From Aedes albopictus (lineage: Eukaryota > Arthropoda > Insecta > Diptera > Culicidae), in NCBI RefSeq assembly GCF_035046485.1, contig NC_085137.1:129460703-129524702 (forward strand): a stretch of DNA of 64,000 nucleotides, given 5' to 3'. This document shows positions 22,113 through 33,536 of the stretch, piece after piece (the first letter of the stretch is position 1; every line of letters begins with the position of its first letter). The translations under genes and the position numbers were made by a program. The notes below the pieces were generated by a model. That model had not been told where the DNA came from. It worked only from the letters and a program-made list of their open reading frames with translations, and did not search any database.

Positions 22113-24059
22113 AACACAATAACACACGAAATAATCACTTTTAACCATTTTGCAAAACATTCATCTCCCCCACCCCCTAGACCCTAGAACAATCCGGAAT
22201 ATCACCGTAATGTTTCCGGATATTATATGGCCACTTGAGTATGATAAACTTACACAAATTTATGATTGATGTAGGGCGAATTAAAAAAAAAAAATCGGAT
22301 GAATACTGACGAAATGCCAGCATTTAAAACATGAGCTGTCGGGGGTTGGGTCCGTGAAGGATATCGTTGCCAGAATTTCTATTAGCGGAATCCATAGATA
22401 GTATTCGTAGTTGTTTTTGGACGGCCACTTAATACTTGTTTGAACAGACACACTATCTCATGTAATAATTTAATTTTAACTGAAGATCGTCTTGGAGATA
22501 CCGTTGAGAAACTGCTTGAGTAAACTTCTGACTGTATTTCTTGCAGAATCTTTCCGAGAATCTTTCCATGCTGAAAATCTGATTTATAAAGGTAATAATA
22601 ATAGGAATCTCTAGAGCATTCTCTAAAACAGCTTGTGAAATCCCCGGCACATATCATTCCTGGAGAAGAATTCTTACAGTGTTTTCTCTCTGACCTCTTA
22701 GAGTATTTTTTTTAGAAATCCAACAGTAACTTCTGACAAAGTTTCTAAAATTATTCCATTTCAGACAGAAAAAGATCTAGAGTGAAAAATAAAAAAAAAC
22801 TAGGGAGGGAACTCCAGATTAAATCCAGAAGGGGTTATAGGCAGAATTTCAGTGAAACCAAATTGGGTTTTTAAATTTTGAAAAATGTAATGTTTTTTAT
22901 TCTATTTTATACGAAAAAATTCCTGTTTCTGAACCACTGCGATTTTTCACTTCAATTCCTTGAGGTAAGAACCGCGACAATACACAAAGAACGCGACGCC
23001 AAACAGGACACAAGACACAACACTTATAGTTCTTACAAATAGTGTTGCTAATTTGTCCATAAAACATACTTCACCTTCAAATGCATGCACGTCAGGAGCT
23101 CTTCGGTTTTACCAGTGGTGTCATCGCAGCACTTGAAGTGAAGGCTGATATAAGCGCAAAGGATTCTTCGTATTGCTAGCTCCTCTATAAATATACTTGT
23201 TGATCCAACATACAGAAGAGAGAAAGAATGACGTCAGACGAAATTGTTCTTGATACAATTGATAACAATTATATCAGATGTAATTAGTTGTTAGATGTAA
23301 TGACAGATGTGGATATAAATTATTTATAAACGTAACTCAAGAATTAACTCTGCATTTTTTAAATTGTTCTATCTCTGGTTTCAAACCACCAAGAAAGTTA
23401 AATTTAAGAGCTAGTTAAAGGCTTTCAATTAGTGGAAAGTACCATACCTAGTTAATTGTATTTAGTGGAATGTACAACAGAGAGTGAGTGACCATATACT
23501 AGGGTGGCCCTCAAATCAGTCATTTACTAATGGCCCCAGCAAAACCCTTGAAAGAATTCTTAAGAGAAGCTTTTGAAGGGTTTCTGAAGGAAATCTTGAA
23601 GGAATTGAAATCTTCCTGACGAAATGCTCAAACAAATACTTGAAGAAATTTCTTAGGAAAAATATAGAAAAGTTTCAAAAGAAACCATGCATGGCTGAAG
23701 GATTTTTTGTAAAAAAAATCTAAAAGAATTCTTGGAGGGTTTTCTGAAGGAATCCGTTTAGAGATTCCGTTCTAACTGAGGCTAAGGCTACTTCTCAGTT
23801 TAGTGTTTTATGAACACTTCTGCAGGTGGATTTCTAGTTTTGATGATCCAAAGATGGATTGTATTGGCCAAGTGGTTACGGAGATATTCCGGATTCCGTT
23901 GGGGTAATAGATTATCTTGGATCAGAGAACTCTAGAATTTGTTATCAGCTTAATGATTTTCGCATTATTTCTAGACTATTTATCCAACAAAAACTCGGTA
24001 AAATTTTTGACAAAAATCAATCATGAACTGTCTGGGAATCACCTGGCTAAGCTACAGAT
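22113..24059. other. Unassigned AT-rich DNA
   Basis: No supported gene. 23530-23770 contains a short, very degenerate GAAGGAATT minisatellite like the one at 1.5-3.6 kb. The rest shows no structure I can support. Confidence 0.4.
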
Positions 24060-24370
24060 TCCACGCCTCTAGGGAAGTAGCCACTTACCTATCTGAGCCA
24101 ATCCCTTGCATGTCACCTATCAAACTTCTTGAATGTTCAGCGCCAGCTTGTCGATGGCAATCATAACCTTTCTACGTGGAACGACTTGATCATGTTTCGG
24201 ACTAGAGGCCATGCCCCCAGGGAAGTGGCCAAACCCTAGCGTGCGACCTATCAAACTTAATGAATTATCAGCGCCAGCTCATTAATGACAATTACAAGTA
24301 CCTACAAAATTTCTATGTGGAATCTCTTGACCATGTTAGGGACTAGATCCCATGTCCCCAGGGGATTCCA
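24060..24370. repeat. ~150-bp tandem repeat, about 2 copies
   Basis: GCGACCTATCAAACTT, CAGCGCCAGCTC, TTTCTATGTGGAAT, GACCATGTT and GGGACTAGAGGCCATG-like words recur in the same order from about 24090 and 24235. Distinct in sequence from the other ~150-bp arrays in the window. Confidence 0.65.
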
Positions 24371-24643
24371 CTACCTGGAATTACCTTAAATTATCAGGGA
24401 ATCGTGGAGTGATTGACTTAATTTTTGATGATAAGAAGTTTTTATTGAAATTATAATAATTTATTGAACAAACAACGTCACAAAGACGAATCAGCTTGTT
24501 AGTCCAATATGAATTTCTTTGAGAAATACTAGGGAAATATACAGATAACAACTTTTGGAGTTTAGTTATTTTTGACATATCTTTGTTGGGACTTGGTGAC
24601 CGAAGCATGGGAGAAAACAGAGTTCCGCAATGTCTTTAAGGTA

Positions 24644-24812
24644 CACCGGGGCAAGATTAAACGTGATAGATTTCAATATCATTTGAACCTTTTTCCTTTA
24701 CCTAAAGATAGTTTCATTCAATAACTATATTCAAACTGTTTATCATGATTGAATAACACCAACTTAACCCGCTGTTTCATCTTACCCCACCCGTTTAAAC
24801 CTTGCCCCGGTG
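24644..24812. mobile_element. TA-type MITE, CACCGGGGCAAG ends (copy 2)
   Basis: CACCGGGGCAAGATTAAACG on the left and CCGTTTAAACCTTGCCCCGG on the right match the family at 7908-8114. The left flank is TA; the right flank is TT, presumably a mutated TA. Confidence 0.8.
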
Positions 24813-25143
24813 TTCCTTATTTTGAAGTTACGCTGAAACTCTAAGGATCTTAAGAGATTTTCTGCGCAAATCTTTGAGTGATTTCTAGAAGGAATTTCCA
24901 GAATTTCCTCAGTAGCATTCCACACCGTATTTTCTGAAACAAGTGTTTAGACAATTCTTCAGGGAATATCTGTCTTATTTCTAACGGAAATCTTGAACAA
25001 GTTCATGACGAAGTTCTCTGAAATAGAGTGAATTGGAGTGATTCTCGGTACACCTGCTAATTGAAGAAAAAAAATCAAGAACCAATAAATCTAACGAAAC
25101 TGATACACAGTACTTCTACGTTAGAGGACGCATCGATGGAGAT

Positions 25144-25192
25144 TGATTGATTTGTCTTTACTTAAGAGACTTTCAGCCCTTGGCTGGTCTCC
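25144..25192 (-). mobile_element. Family C retroposon tail, (CAAT)n end
   Basis: A ~49-bp insert flanked by TCGATGGAGAT (25133-25143 and 25193-25203). On the minus strand it reads GACCAGCCAAGGGCTGAAAG, then a TAAAGACAAATCAATC-type tail. Confidence 0.75.
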
Positions 25193-25372
25193 TCGATGGA
25201 GATCAAAAAGGTTAAGAAAAATTACTATTCCGTCAGCAGATTCCTAAAGAATTTTCTTGTAATATCTGAATGAATGTACTTTTAACAAATTTTTAGGAAA
25301 AGGATTCCAGAATTCCCTTTGTAAATTAAATGGAAGGTAATACTTAAAAAAGTCTGGTTTAGTCTGGTTCCT

Positions 25373-25800
25373 ACCCAGGTAACAATTTGATGTTGATTAA
25401 GCGCTTCTATAGCTTGTGCAAATCAGCCTTCGTTTGAACAAAAACTGTGTAAAAGAACTGTAATCGTTTGTTCAGCTCTTAAACATCCAATTTTGGTGAT
25501 TTTATTCAGCCATAAGTTGATTTAAGCTCTCCGGATGTCTGAATTAAGGTTGAAGAAGCGCTTATATCCAGAATGATAATAATTTACCCAGGTAACAATT
25601 TTATGTTGATTAAGCGCTTCTATAGCTTGTGCAAATCAGTCTTCGTTTGAACAAAAGCTGTGTAAAAGAACTGTAATCGTTTGTTCAGCTCTTAAACATC
25701 CAATTTTGGTGATTTTATTCAGCCATAAGTTGATTTAAGCTCTCCGGATGTCTGAATTAAGGTTGAAGAAGTGCTTATATCCAGAATGATAATAATTTAT
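25373..25800. repeat. 213-bp tandem duplication
   Basis: Two nearly identical copies (25373-25585 and 25586-25800), each starting ACCCAGGTAACAATTT and ending AATGATAATAATTTA. Few differences are visible, so the duplication is young. The ACCCAGGTAACA tip resembles the MITE tip CCCAAGTAACATTT at 41182. Confidence 0.85.
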
Positions 25801-28138
25801 TATTCTATTTATAGAATAGATAAGGATCAGATGAAGCATTGGAGTCGCTTTATTTCAGCAATTAATCATCACTTATGCAGCACTAACAAAAAAAAACTTG
25901 TTCCACAGAGTTCTAGCCAGAATTACCATTAGGCTCTTGTAGGCGTAGCTGTAGGATACAGTTCCTAGTGGCTGAAAGAGAAATATATAAATTTATTCTT
26001 ATTGAGAATCGAACTTGGTTGCATTGGTTCATAGTCACTAACCTTAGCATCTGCTCCACCTGGAATGGTTCGGGTTTAGTGATTCGTGGGAGAACAAGTT
26101 AAAAACTGCCATGTCTGATTAAAGGTTGAACAGTTTTGAACAAAGGCTGTGCTAAGATTGAATAAGCGATGTAAGTGCTGGATATGAACGCATACATTAG
26201 CTGTCAAAACATCATTGTTTTGTTTACAGTTCAGTGCTTCTCGATTTTGATAATCGTGAAACTCTGGCAAAGTCACGCGAAATGAATAAAAAATACAGGT
26301 AAATATCCTTAAAATACTACTAAGGCGTGGATAGATACATGTGGTTTTATCTATTTGAGGTAACGCTGGTAGTTTTGACATGAAAAACCCACATCTCTAT
26401 CGTCATCTCGGTATTGGTGTTTTATAATCCGCAAGAGATCTTTTAATGCTTGTTGCCTAATATTATGTTCAATTGGCTATTTCTATGCTTCTTTTGTTGG
26501 TTCATTGTAGAAGTTTGATTAAGGGCCGAGTACTTCTGACAAACAATCGATTTCCTCTTCCGCCGGCATATCAAGTTGCGCATCACGAAGCACCACCTTC
26601 ACTGCCCACGGAACTGGAACCTGTCAATTCCCTTTCCCCTGGTAAATGTTTAACACTAGGGGTATCATTGATGCCTTACAATTATTTAAATAAAAATATT
26701 TAATCAAGCTATACTGTATCTTTTGCATATTTCGCACAGGTTGTTTTTCGATATGGTGGCTTCTGCTGCAGTTATGAAATTCAGCGTTCGATGATTGGAG
26801 AGGACAAAAACTATTTTCTATGTTTTTCAAAAATAACACTTTTTCACATTCCTCTAGTATTTTTTTAAGTAGTTTTTTCTGTTGTTTTTTTGTATTTACC
26901 TTATTTAATGCTAAACCCGAGGGGCGCATTTTCGATTCAGCCTCACGTATTGACATTACGCATTGATGCATTTTGTAGCGCATTGACGTATTAGGTTTCA
27001 AAAATACTTGAATATTTCGTGCATTTTTCAACGCATTGATTTTTTTGGCGCATTTTCAATGCATTTTTCAACGCATTAGGCCAAATCACGAATTTTCCAA
27101 CGCACTTTCGATTCAGTTGTTTTTGTAGTGACCCGTCCCTCGGCTGAACCTTCAATATTGAAGATAAGCTGAATAAAGAAATGTAGAGTAGATGGATAAT
27201 CTTCTATTGAGTATCATATTCAGCATACGACGATAGGCTGTACAAGAGACTCGTTTATACACTCAACAAACTACTATTCAACTTGATATTCAGCCTCCAG
27301 CTTATTCAGCTATTGACACCATTAATCAACCATTGTTCAGCTATGTAACTCACTGTTCAGCTACCATTGTTTCTTGGGTATCTATACACATTGGTCGGAC
27401 TCCATACATAGGAGCGACCAAAACTCCCAAAAAACGAATTTGATATTTTTAAACATTATTTCTCCTTATAACAAAGTTAATGTATTATACTTTTGTGTTC
27501 CTTGATTAAAAGAATATCAGCTTTTGAATTTTAATGACATATTCACTTCCAAAGTGACCTAAGTCATAAAATTGAAAAATGAACCATTCGAAAAAAGTAA
27601 AATATTAATGTTTTGAGAATGGAATATATGTGTATGTTATCCAGCTCATAAAAGCTTATTGTTGGGCAGTTAAAATGCACGTATAGTATAAAATTAATAT
27701 GTCACAAAACTGTACATATATTATACCTTAGGAATTTTAGTAATTTCTAAGTTAAAAAACGATTCGTGCCGTCACGTGTGTAGCTGCAATTTAGAATAGT
27801 ATATTTTAAACATCGTGCTTTGGATGCTGTTTTTCAAATTAGAGCTATTAAAAAAAAGTCATGTTTTTTTTAAATATATTTTAGGTTGTTCTCCCATTTA
27901 TGACTAAAATAAAACGAATCTTCCCACATTTTTACACGTCTTGAACAAACCTTATTGAATTTGATCGGAAGTTGATCATTTAATTGAATGCAAATTGATT
28001 TTCTAACAAAAAAAAACACAAAAAATTGTGGGGTTTACTGACTTATACAGTTTTCAAAATTATTAAAGTTACGTAATTTTCAATACCCCTTTTGAAACAC
28101 CAAAAATACTGTATAATATATCTAGACAATCTATAACT
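25801..28138. other. Unassigned DNA
   Basis: About 2.3 kb. A possible minus-strand tRNA-like relic lies near 25998-26062 (AAGTTCGATTCTC preceded by TGCTAAGGTTAG). 26930-27120 repeats a GCATTTTCAACGCATT word several times. The words GCTGAATAAG and GTTCAGCTA recur between 27140 and 27370, and CTTGGGTA at 27373-27380 is inverted relative to the ACCCAGG tip at 25373. No gene supported. Confidence 0.3.
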
Positions 28139-28360
28139 TCGGCTCCGTGGTCGTGCGGCTAGGGTCACCAAGCTCTTAGTCGCATCGTGCTGAGGAGCGC
28201 GGGTTCGATTCCCGCCGCAGCTGTCAGGAAAAATTTTCGGCTGTGCCACTGGGCGTTGCATGCTAGTCCGTTGTCTAGTGTCGTGCTTCCTTCAAAGAGC
28301 GAAAAGCTCACTGGAAGCATTGAACGTGTCCGTGTCTTAAAAAGAACACATAAAAAGAGT
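28139..28360 (+). mobile_element. tRNA-derived SINE
   Basis: The head resembles a tRNA: GGCTCCGTGGTCGTGCGGCT (A-box region), then GGGTTCGATTCCCGCC (B box) at about 28201. A tRNA-unrelated body (CTGTGCCACTGGGCGTTGCA..) follows and an A-rich tail near 28340-28360. Pol III internal promoter boxes are expected from this structure. A related minus-strand copy is at 35935-36034. Ends are approximate. Confidence 0.6.
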
Positions 28361-29244
28361 TTTGGCCGAACTTTTTTTTTTGCGATCATTGCATTGTGCC
28401 ATATCGGTAATCTGAGAGAATTCTTGAAATGAATTTGTGCATAAACTTTAAGAAGAATTTTTAGAATCGGGCTTTGCAAGATTTTTTTTCCTTAGAATGT
28501 CGACGCATTAAAGTTAAATCCCAACCCGAAAAGATACATGATTTACAATACATTATTTCTTCACATTAAAGAAATTATACTCTGTTACTCCATTCGACAC
28601 AAAGGATGTTGAAAAAAAAATAACTATCAATACAACAAAAACACGTGCCTATTCTTTCAAGTTTGAATGTAACTAGTTCCCTGTGTTCCAGTTAATATGT
28701 ATAATCGTGCCAGCGAGAACATTTTTGCGCTCATTTCTTCAAATCCACCATCATGGATGAAAAAATAAAGAATGAAAGAAATAAAAACACTTTTACACAT
28801 ATTAAGGTGTGCAGTGCATACGAAACAAAAAAAAACAGAAACATAGCTCCATTCTTTGCAAGTCACTCTCACTGTTTCCCCATGGTCTGGTCGTACGTCG
28901 CCATGCCAGTCACCCTTCTCTCGGTTAAAAGATTAAAAAACATAACTTGAAAAAAAAAGGTTGAACCATACGTATAAGTCCCGCTTGCTCTCGGAAGGAA
29001 CGACTAAGCGAGAATTAATACCAGGTTGCGTTAAATTCAACATTCCTCCTGAACTCTTTCGCGTCGTCGGTGCTGTTGCTGTCGCTGTCGTTGCGACCTG
29101 ACAGAACCTACCGTTTTGGTTGATATTCCGAGCAGTAGAGAATTTCCGGTAAAACACTTATACCGAGGGCGAGGATTTTCTCTATCGAGGAGATGACGAC
29201 GATTTTGAAACTGTCCGCGATCGGAAACAGTACGGTACTGGTTG
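28361..29244. other. Unassigned DNA up to the assembly gap
   Basis: 28980-29244 is less AT-rich and could belong to an element that continues into the gap. No recognisable ORF. Confidence 0.3.
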
Positions 29245-29744
29245 NNNNNNNNNNNNNNNNNNNNNNNNNNNNNNNNNNNNNNNNNNNNNNNNNNNNNNNN
29301 NNNNNNNNNNNNNNNNNNNNNNNNNNNNNNNNNNNNNNNNNNNNNNNNNNNNNNNNNNNNNNNNNNNNNNNNNNNNNNNNNNNNNNNNNNNNNNNNNNNN
29401 NNNNNNNNNNNNNNNNNNNNNNNNNNNNNNNNNNNNNNNNNNNNNNNNNNNNNNNNNNNNNNNNNNNNNNNNNNNNNNNNNNNNNNNNNNNNNNNNNNNN
29501 NNNNNNNNNNNNNNNNNNNNNNNNNNNNNNNNNNNNNNNNNNNNNNNNNNNNNNNNNNNNNNNNNNNNNNNNNNNNNNNNNNNNNNNNNNNNNNNNNNNN
29601 NNNNNNNNNNNNNNNNNNNNNNNNNNNNNNNNNNNNNNNNNNNNNNNNNNNNNNNNNNNNNNNNNNNNNNNNNNNNNNNNNNNNNNNNNNNNNNNNNNNN
29701 NNNNNNNNNNNNNNNNNNNNNNNNNNNNNNNNNNNNNNNNNNNN
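29245..29744. other. Assembly gap of exactly 500 N
   Basis: A run of 500 N, a placeholder size. Frames crossing it are meaningless. The 5' part of the non-LTR element that begins at 29745 is presumably missing here. Confidence 0.99.
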
Positions 29745-30637
29745 GGGTATATTCCGAAATCCTAGCGGGATTTACTGTGAAGTTTATTCCGAATGTGGAT
29801 CGTGCGTTGTATGAAGAAGCAAAGAGTTTCAGACCTATCAGTTTGGCCTCTTTGCTTCTGAAATGCTTAGAACGCATTGTGGATCATCACATCCGTGATG
29901 TTCATCTGGCCAACGTGCCTCTTCATGTGAACCAACATGCCTACCAATCTGTTCAGTCCACTGTGACTCTTTTACACAAGGTTGTTTACGATATCGAGAA
30001 AGCATTCGCTCAAAAGCAATCTTGTTTGGGTGTTTTCTTAGATATTGTGGGTGCCTTTGACAATGTGCCTTTCGATGCCATATTGGAAGCCGCACGGAGT
30101 CATGCTCAAAAACCGATATCTCTTCTCGACATTGTGTCTACCAGGGATTAGGAAATTGAGTGTTTGTGGATGCCCTCAAGGGGGAGTCATGTCATCGCTT
30201 TTGTGGAATCTCGTAGCAGATACGCTATTGAGGCAACTCAATAATAGCGGTTTTCCTACTTATGGTTTTGCCGACGACTACCTAGCATTGTTATTTGGTA
30301 TGTGTATCACCACCCTTTTCGACCTGATGCAAAGTGCCCTTCAGGTAGTTGAGGGTTGGTGTCGCCAATATGGCCTTTCGGTAAATCCGAGTAAAACATC
30401 TATTGTTCTTTTTACGGAAAGGCGAAACCGTAATGGCGTTCGACCTTTGCGTCTCTTTGATTCTGAAATCGATGTGACTGAACATGAAAAGCAGGTTGGA
30501 GTTATTCTTGATTCCATGTTTCCCTGGACACCTCACATTGAGTTCAGAATCAAGAAAGCTTGTATGGCCTTCTGGCAATGCCGGCCAACCTTTGGTATAA
30601 CTTGGGGTCTTAAACCCAAGTACATCAAATGGATCTA
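29745..30637 (+). pseudogene. Non-LTR retrotransposon reverse transcriptase, broken, 5' part
   Basis: The frame from 29777 reads SFRPISLASLLLKCLERIV and later GVFLDIVGAFDNVPFDAI, matching reverse-transcriptase domains of LINE elements (FRPISL and the first catalytic Asp in the DIxGAFD motif). A frameshift near 30095-30110 moves the frame; it continues from 30165 as GCPQGGVMSSLLWN (RT thumb/palm motif) and GFADDY, where the two catalytic Asp codons are at 30273-30278. The next block, VEGWCRQYGLSVNPSKT, is also typical. The element would polymerise cDNA at a nicked target, but it is dead: frameshifted, truncated by the 500-N gap, and split by a MITE at 30638. The RT plus downstream RNase H suggests the I/R1/LOA group of non-LTR elements; I cannot name the family. 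Confidence 0.85.
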
Positions 30638-32042
30638 CACTCCCGTTCAAAAGTTTGGGGTCACCCCCTCAAAAACATGTCATTTTTTTAGGCCCATATC
30701 TCCGCCAATTTGCGTCCGATTTCAAAACCCTAGGTTTCACTCAAAAGATAATAAGTCAAAGAAACTTTGAACATGATTTAAAAGAAACTTTTTCAAAAAA
30801 TTTTGTATGTAAACTTAACCCAAAGTTGCCAAATTTTCTAAAAAATGAACATAAACTTACGGCAGTGTCGCTGGAAGTTGGGTCGACCAAATTTTGAGAT
30901 GAGAGCGGTAATATGACCCATTTTCTATTAGCTTTCAACTGCTTTTTACAGAACTTAGCTAAAAAATCTAGAAAAAAAGTTATTAAGTAAATTAATCCTT
31001 GATGTCATCGGCCAAAAGTTTGGGGTCACCCCTCAAAATGCTGTATCGGCCAAAAGTTTGGGGTCACTTTCGTAAAACATGGAAAAGTGATTTGGTGATA
31101 TCTTCGTCATCTATAGTTCAATTTTAATTATTTTTGGCTCATTTCAAAGATAATTAACTAAATTTACGTTTGATGTCTTCAACTTAACGTATTTAACGAT
31201 TTTTATATATAAAAATGTTATGTAAAGTTAGCACATTTTACCACGCTTCAAAAAATGAGGCAACTTTACGTTAAGTTTTAGTATGTAAATTTCAACAAAT
31301 ATGTGTGGTTCAATGTCTATGCAGTAAATATCATTCATTTTGTTTCAAATAAGCCAAGAAGAATTAAAATTGAATGAAAGATGACAAAGATATCAACAAA
31401 TCACTTTTCCAGTGGAGCGGACCTGGTGTGATGGTTAGAACACTTGACTATCACGCCGAGGACCTGGGATCGAATCCCACTCCCGACAAACTCACAAAAT
31501 GTGGGTTCTTCCTTCGGAAGGGAAGTAAAGCGTGGGTCCCGAGATGAACTAGCCTAGGGCTAAAAATCTCGTTAATACAGATAAAAAAAATCACTTTTCT
31601 ATGTTTTACGAAAGTGACCCCAAACTTTTGGCCGATACATCATATTGAGGGGTGACCCCAAACTTTTGGTCGATGACATCAAGGATTAATTTACTTAAAA
31701 ACTTTTTTTCTAGATTTTTTAGCTAAGTTCTGTAAAAAGCAGTTGAAAGCTAATAGAAAATGGGTCATATTACCGCTTTCATCTTAAAATTTGGTCGACC
31801 CAACTTCCAGCGACACTGCCGTAAGTTTATATTCATTTTTTAGAAAATTTGGCAACTTTAGGTTAAGTTTACATACAAAATTTTTTGAAAAAGTTTCTTT
31901 TAAATCATGTTCAAAGTTTCTTTGACTTATTATCTTTTGAATGAAACCTAGGGTTTTGAAATCGGACGCAAATTGGCGGAGATATGGGCCTAAAAGATTA
32001 CATGTTTTTGAGGGGGTGACCCCAAACTTTTGAACGGGAGTG
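30638..32042. mobile_element. Tc1-like long-inverted-repeat MITE, copy B (1405 bp)
   Basis: Starts CACTCCCGTTCAAAAGTTTG and ends with the inverse, with TA at 30636-30637 and 32043-32044. Same family as 8143-9447 and 41954-43753. It lies inside the RT ORF: removing it plus one TA restores the reading ..WIYITVVRPILAY.., showing a clean insertion into a coding sequence. It carries a SINE at 31410-31587. Confidence 0.92.
31410..31587 (+). mobile_element. Feilai-like tRNA-derived SINE
   Basis: Flanked by AAATCACTTTTC at 31398-31409 and 31588-31599. The head has an A-box region GGTGTGATGGTTAG and a B box GGGATCGAATCCC. The body contains GGGTTCTTCCTTCGGAAGGG, and the 3' end reads GAACTAGCCTAGGGCTAAAA, ATCTCGTTAATACAG and an A-rich tail. 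Feilai is the known abundant tRNA-related SINE of Aedes aegypti; assignment is from memory of its architecture. It was inserted into the MITE after the MITE had entered the LINE. Confidence 0.8.
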
Positions 32043-32044
32043 TA

Positions 32045-33310
32045 CATAACTGTTGTTCGGCCAATATTGGCCTATAGATGTGTTGTGTGGTGGCAGAAGC
32101 GCGAAATGAAAACGATCCAATCAAAGTTAGGCCATCTGCAAAGGATGTGCTTAATGGCGATGTCTGGAGCGTTCTCTTCAACTCCCACGGCAGCGCTCGA
32201 AGTTCTCTTTGACGTTGCCCCACTACACATTCATCTCAAACAAGAAGCCCTTCCTTGCACTTACCGTCTACGGGTCCTCGGTCTACTATAGCAAACTTCC
32301 GTGAACCGCACATCAACACACACCTCGTTGTTTCCACTTTTGGTGAATTGGTACAAAATTGTCCTTGCTCCAAGTGATCTTACAATTGCTTGTAATTTTC
32401 CATATAGGACATTTTCCACGAAATTCCCTTCCCGGGAAGAGTGGACATCTGGATATCTGGAAAGAAGTATTTCAGACGGCATCATATGTTACACTGCCGG
32501 TTCCCTTCTCGAAGGTCGAGCAGGTGCTGGTGTTTATTCTCGTGAGCTAAGGCTGTATCTGTCTTACTCACTTTGTAGACACTGCACCGTTTTTCAGGCT
32601 GAAATCTTTGCTGTCATGTACGGAGTGCAATCAGCACTTCAGCAGCACGTAATGGGCAAAGTAATATACTTCTGTTCAGATAGCCAGAGTGCTATTAAAG
32701 CATTTGCCTCTGCACAACTCCAGGTCGAAAATAGTTATCGCTTTTCGAACAAATCGAGGAGCTGAATTCAGCAAACGCTGTTCACCTTGTTTGGGTGCCT
32801 GGCCATTCTTCCATCGCTGGAAATGAATTGGCTGATGAGTTAGCTCGCACTGGAGCATCACATGACTTCATTGGCCCTGAGCCAGCTATTCCGATATCGA
32901 AGTGTTGGGTAAAGCTTCAGATTTACACCTAGGCTGCTACTCAACATAGACAATACTGGAATAGTTTGGATCATGTCGTCAAGCCAAATTGTATTGTATT
33001 GAGCCATCTCCAAGGGTGGCGAAGTATCTTACAAATCTGTCAAAGCAGAATTGCAGCATTCTGGTCAAAGCATTGACTGGCCACTGCCGACTCATCTATC
33101 ACATGGTGAATATTCAGCAAGCTGATTCATTTGCATGTGATAACTGTGAATCCGATTATGGAACATCGTATCATTTGATATGTAACTGTCCAGTTTTTGC
33201 ACAACTGCGTTTCTGAGTATTCGGTAAACACTTATTAAGTGAAACTGACTTCAGAGACCTGAATATTCAGGATATTCTGTTGTTCTTAACCCGCTGTGGT
33301 AAAGAGCTAT
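32045..33310 (+). pseudogene. Non-LTR retrotransposon, RT C-terminus, RNase H and zinc tail, broken
   Basis: Continues the ORF split at 30637: VVRPILAYRCVVWWQK, then GHLQRMCLMAMSGAFSSTPT and LEVLFDVAPLHIHL, typical of the region after the RT domain. An in-frame TAG lies at 32289-32291. The RNase H domain follows: YTAGS (normally YTDGS; the catalytic Asp codon is GCC at 32496-32498), QAEIFAV, CSDSQSA, then after a frameshift near 32735 VWVPGHSSIAGNELADELAR. The C-terminal zinc knuckle CDNCESDYGTSYHLICNCP lies at about 33139-33195. At least three lesions show it cannot make protein. The ORF ends at about 33310 after LFLTRCGKEL. Confidence 0.85.
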
Positions 33311-33536
33311 AGGCTCTCTTTCGCTTTATGCGTTATTACAGTGCCCTTTTCAGGGCGTTGTTTGAATCAATTGTGGCACGCTTATGCGTTAGTATCCTCT
33401 TCCAGGGTACTTTTCCTATTGCCCTACCTGTCCTTATCCCCATCCTTATCCTTATTTCCTTCCTTTTCCTTCAGGTAGATGATGAAACAGGCTATTATTT
33501 TGGCGATGGCACAAATGTCCCAAATGGAGGATAATG
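33311..33536 (+). mobile_element. 3' untranslated end of the same non-LTR element
   Basis: Follows the ORF stop; includes a C/T-rich stretch (33417-33470) and ends near GGATAATGTGCC. No poly-A or simple-repeat tail is evident, so the exact end is uncertain. Confidence 0.5.

Noticed and set aside
29182..29877. Frames of 190-231 codons around the gap
   Set aside because: They consist mostly of N-derived X residues across the 500-N gap.
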